Source: Trichaptum fuscoviolaceum (taxonomy: Eukaryota; Basidiomycota; Agaricomycetes; Hymenochaetales; Trichaptaceae). Taken from it: a DNA stretch of 64,000 nucleotides. This document shows positions 61,496 through 64,000 of this stretch, piece after piece. Location: positions 3,951,424-4,015,423 of the forward strand of contig CAJSYZ010000001.1 of the NCBI GenBank assembly GCA_910574455.1. The letters run 5' to 3'. Position 1 is the first letter of the stretch. Each line of letters starts with the position of its first letter. The position numbers and the translations under genes are program-made. The notes beneath the pieces were generated by a model. The model saw nothing but the letters and a program-made list of their open reading frames with translations. It was not told where the DNA came from and did not search any database.

Positions 61496-63289
61496 AAATC
61501 TGCGAGCAGCGTCGAGGTCGTCGTCGTTGTCAACGCAGCGATTGCTGTCGCTGTGGTGGATGAGAAGAAAAAGAAATGAAAGGTTGGGAGGAAGGTTTGT
61601 TGGTTCGGTTAAGACTGCCACACCGAATAGGTGAGGCAACATAAAGCACTCTGCCGAATTCGGCCTCTCGTCGCGACCCCCTCTACCGACCCTACCTACC
61701 CGATCTCCCATCATACATCACTTGCGCTCATATGTGAATCTGCGCCGAGGAACATGGATATTAATCTTCTAGGCTATTTGTTTCAAGCTTAAAGCAAATG
61801 GTCTACGCAAAAGTTCATAGACACAAGACACCAGGCGAGGTCGGCCCCATCGTCTACACGTGTTTGGAGAAGGTCTGTAGTATGTAGTAGGGTCAAACCG
61901 GTGTGTGGCGGAGGACGTTCAATTTGTGCTCCGGGACCCGTGTAGTTGGTGCGCTCAAATTGACGTGATGAATGTTCAGACTGGCCGAGGTATAAAAGAG
62001 GCGCTCGACATTGACGGCACAGATGGAAGTAGGTCACCAAAAGGAATTGACCACGATGTCAGATTGATTCACGGAGGACACATTTGGATTCTGAATACAA
62101 TGAAGAGAAAGTCCAGGATTCAGATTGTGTCATCAGTTGAATAGGCAAGGCAAGGCAGGAAGCAACGAGGTTGATCAGTGACATCCTCTCACTTGAAAGA
62201 CTTCATTGAAAACCGGTGGACGAGGTCGGCTACGGATCAAATCTGCGGAGTTCACACCGAAGTGAAATGAAGGGCCCCTTTCCCTTCCTCAGATTCCGCT
62301 ATACCGTCATAAAGGCGAAAGATCCCTTCTCATCACTTCGAGCTTCAAAGTCAAACTCGATGTCCTGTCACACTAACTAGAGTTAGATAGTTCACCATAG
62401 AACTTCAAATAAACCTGCAATTCAATTTTATAAATACATTGAAAAACGAAGTGCAGACATTCATCTCATAGAAGAGGATAAGTACGAGAAGAAAAAGAAA
62501 TGTGCATCCAAGACACGAGCGACAGGCCCATGTAGCATCCAGGTGACTGAACGTAGGCCTGACCATGGTATCATGAAATTAAATTACACTTGGATGGGGA
62601 ACTGAGCTCCCTACAGCACAACGCTCAAAACAAACGTTGCACTGTAAAACATCCAAAGTATGACTTCTTCTTACACGATTTTGACTCATTCAGCGACAGT
62701 AGGACAGCGAAAAGGCTGCTGAAGGACATGAAGACCTCCCTGTCGAGAGATTTAAGGATCGTGTATCTAAAGAACAATAAAATCTGAGGAAAATTATGCT
62801 TGATCTCACCAAGCAAATACTCTTAGAGTTTCTTTTGGCGTTTCAACAAGAAATGGAACTGGTTGGCCCAGCAACGACGTGTTATAATAGAAAGGGGGAC
62901 GTAGTCTAGAGCAAGGGAAGGAAGATTGTAAATGGAGAGAAAATTCTAATTTATTGAGAATGCATCAACGCCAAACATCTGACTCCCACGCCACCGGGTA
63001 CGCAGTCACTTTCTCAGCCCATCGCCCGGTTTCTCGAATCGTAAGCGCACACTTCGTCCTCGTCGTTCTCTAAGTCCCTCAATCATTCATCCCTTCACCC
63101 GAATTGCACATTAGCGGGGCTGGCTCGCTCCTATTCGAACAAGTGTAATACTGTCGACGGTCACCGCTGAGGCATGGTAAATATCTTCATTTGACATTGA
63201 TTTCATTTGAACAATGCATACTTGAATCTCCTGGAAGCGACGTCTTCTGACGCCCCACGCTATCATTTTGCTTATCCTAGACCGACCCT
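61496..63289. other. Gene-free interval (~1.8 kb)
   Basis: The longest gap in the window, between two divergent starts. Short open frames (62590-62787 and its antisense) have no coding character. A weak tandem ggcaaggcaaggcagg lies near 62143. I see no RNA gene or repeat family; it may hold extended regulatory sequence for either flank. Confidence 0.35.
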
Positions 63290-64000
63290 ATGGATGCCCT
63301 AGACGAGAAGCTGAATGGGACACCTGTGATGGAGATTGATGAGCCCGTGTCTGTTCGCGATCGTAAGTGCTGCAAGCTCTCTTGGCGAAACCCGAAATAA
63401 TTGAGCGCCGACACTTCACGTTTCTATGTGTAGATGAGGCCTTCGCAGCAAAGAACATGCCTGACCTTGGGCACGAGGTCGCCGACTTCAAGGTGTTTAC
63501 ATGGAGGCTGCATAATTGGAGGAAGCTGGAGAAGAAAATCACGAGTCCAGAATTTGAATGTGGAGGTCACCGATGGTGCGTCACTTCTTACGCCTCTCGC
63601 CACGTCTTTTGAAACTTAAGGTTGCCTTACTAACGCATATATGCCTGCACCGACAGGCGAATACTTTTGTTCCCCTTTGGCAACTCGAACGCGCCACCCA
63701 ATGACACGGTGTCCGTCTATCTCGACTACGCGGACCCGAAACGGGCTCCGGATGGATGGCATGCATGCGCCCAATTTGCACTCGTCATCTCGAATCCCAA
63801 TGACCCAACTATCTACACCGTATCTCGTATGTTTTCACGCGTGTTAATGATGCACAGCCCCGTATCTCTGATCAGAGAAGTGATGACTAACCAAACCTTG
63901 CTATATGCGACATAGATGCACACCACCGTTTCATCGCAGAAGAGTGCGACTGGGGCTTCACGCGCTTCAGTGAACTACGGAAGCTCTTCCATCCACAAGA
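63290..64000 (+). CDS. UBP15: UBP15/USP7-type ubiquitin hydrolase, N-terminal MATH part (truncated by window end)
   Basis: Exons 63290-63362, 63434-63575, 63657-63826 and 63916->64000. The MATH/TRAF-like domain is clear: DFKVFTWRLHNWRKLEKKI, SPEFECGGHRWRILLFPFGN, NDTVSVYLDYADPKRAPDGW, HACAQFALVISNPNDPTIYT and RFIAEECDWGFTRFSELRKL. These read closely along USP7/Ubp15; the peptidase C19 domain would follow beyond the window. An alternative start exists: ATG at 63174 followed at once by gtaaat could splice to accgac at 63281, adding Met-Thr-Asp-Pro in frame before the ATG at 63290. Confidence 0.92.

Noticed and set aside
62590..62787. Small gene in the 1.8-kb gap
   Set aside because: 65 codons without recognisable features and with an equally long antisense frame; no splice or homology support.

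Overview
The window is a gene-dense stretch of nuclear DNA from a filamentous fungus, most likely a basidiomycete of the Agaricomycetes type. The evidence is spliced genes with many 49-65 nt introns (GT-AG, a few GC-AG), intergenic gaps mostly of 100-600 bp, and a gene set in which a DNMT1-type cytosine methyltransferase with RFTS and BAH regions sits beside fungal markers such as KEX2, LEU4, creC, YPT6, CDC10 and a Zn2Cys6 regulator. I count 25 protein genes. The first (UPF1) and last (UBP15/USP7) run off the window. I see no rRNA, tRNA, CRISPR array or autonomous transposon.

Layout. 1-15.2 kb: UPF1(-), METTL25-like methyltransferase(+), type-I glutamine-synthetase-like protein(-), FAN1 nuclease(+), LEU4(-), ECM15/MTH1187-like small protein(+). 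15.5-30.2 kb: DNMT1(-), MCM7(+), KEX2(-), POT1-like telomere protein(-). 30.3-38.6 kb: Gfd2-like protein(+), YPT6/RAB6(+), TAP42(-), APC15(+), MTHFR(-). 39-46.3 kb: creC/WDR20(-), BCKDHB(+), an unrecognised protein(-), Zn2Cys6 factor(-). 46.4-47.0 kb: a non-coding long inverted repeat. 47.3-56 kb: SCD6/LSM14(-), AHA1(-), CDC10 septin(+), SAM methyltransferase(-). 56.4-61.5 kb: a very long disordered protein(-). 61.5-63.3 kb: gene-free. 63.3-64 kb: UBP15/USP7(+).

Most genes lie in divergent pairs sharing a short promoter (UPF1/METTL25, GS-like/FAN1, LEU4/ECM15-like, DNMT1/MCM7, POT1/Gfd2-like, TAP42/APC15, creC/BCKDHB, AHA1/CDC10) or in convergent pairs with abutting 3' ends. Several genes serve genome or RNA maintenance (UPF1, FAN1, DNMT1, MCM7, POT1, SCD6), but I see no metabolic cluster or operon-like unit. 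Exon models for METTL25-like, GS-like, FAN1, LEU4, ECM15-like, MCM7, YPT6, APC15 and CDC10 were checked by hand: spliced lengths are multiples of three and conserved motifs read through each junction. Other models are given as spans with landmark exons.

Most notable: a LEU4 with its linker and LeuA regulatory domain duplicated in tandem; a probable 5-nt microexon in the ECM15-like gene; an AHA1 co-chaperone ending in a predicted tail anchor; two neighbouring, unusually long SCD6 introns that share a ~97-bp sequence (introner-like); and a ~570-bp long-inverted-repeat element.
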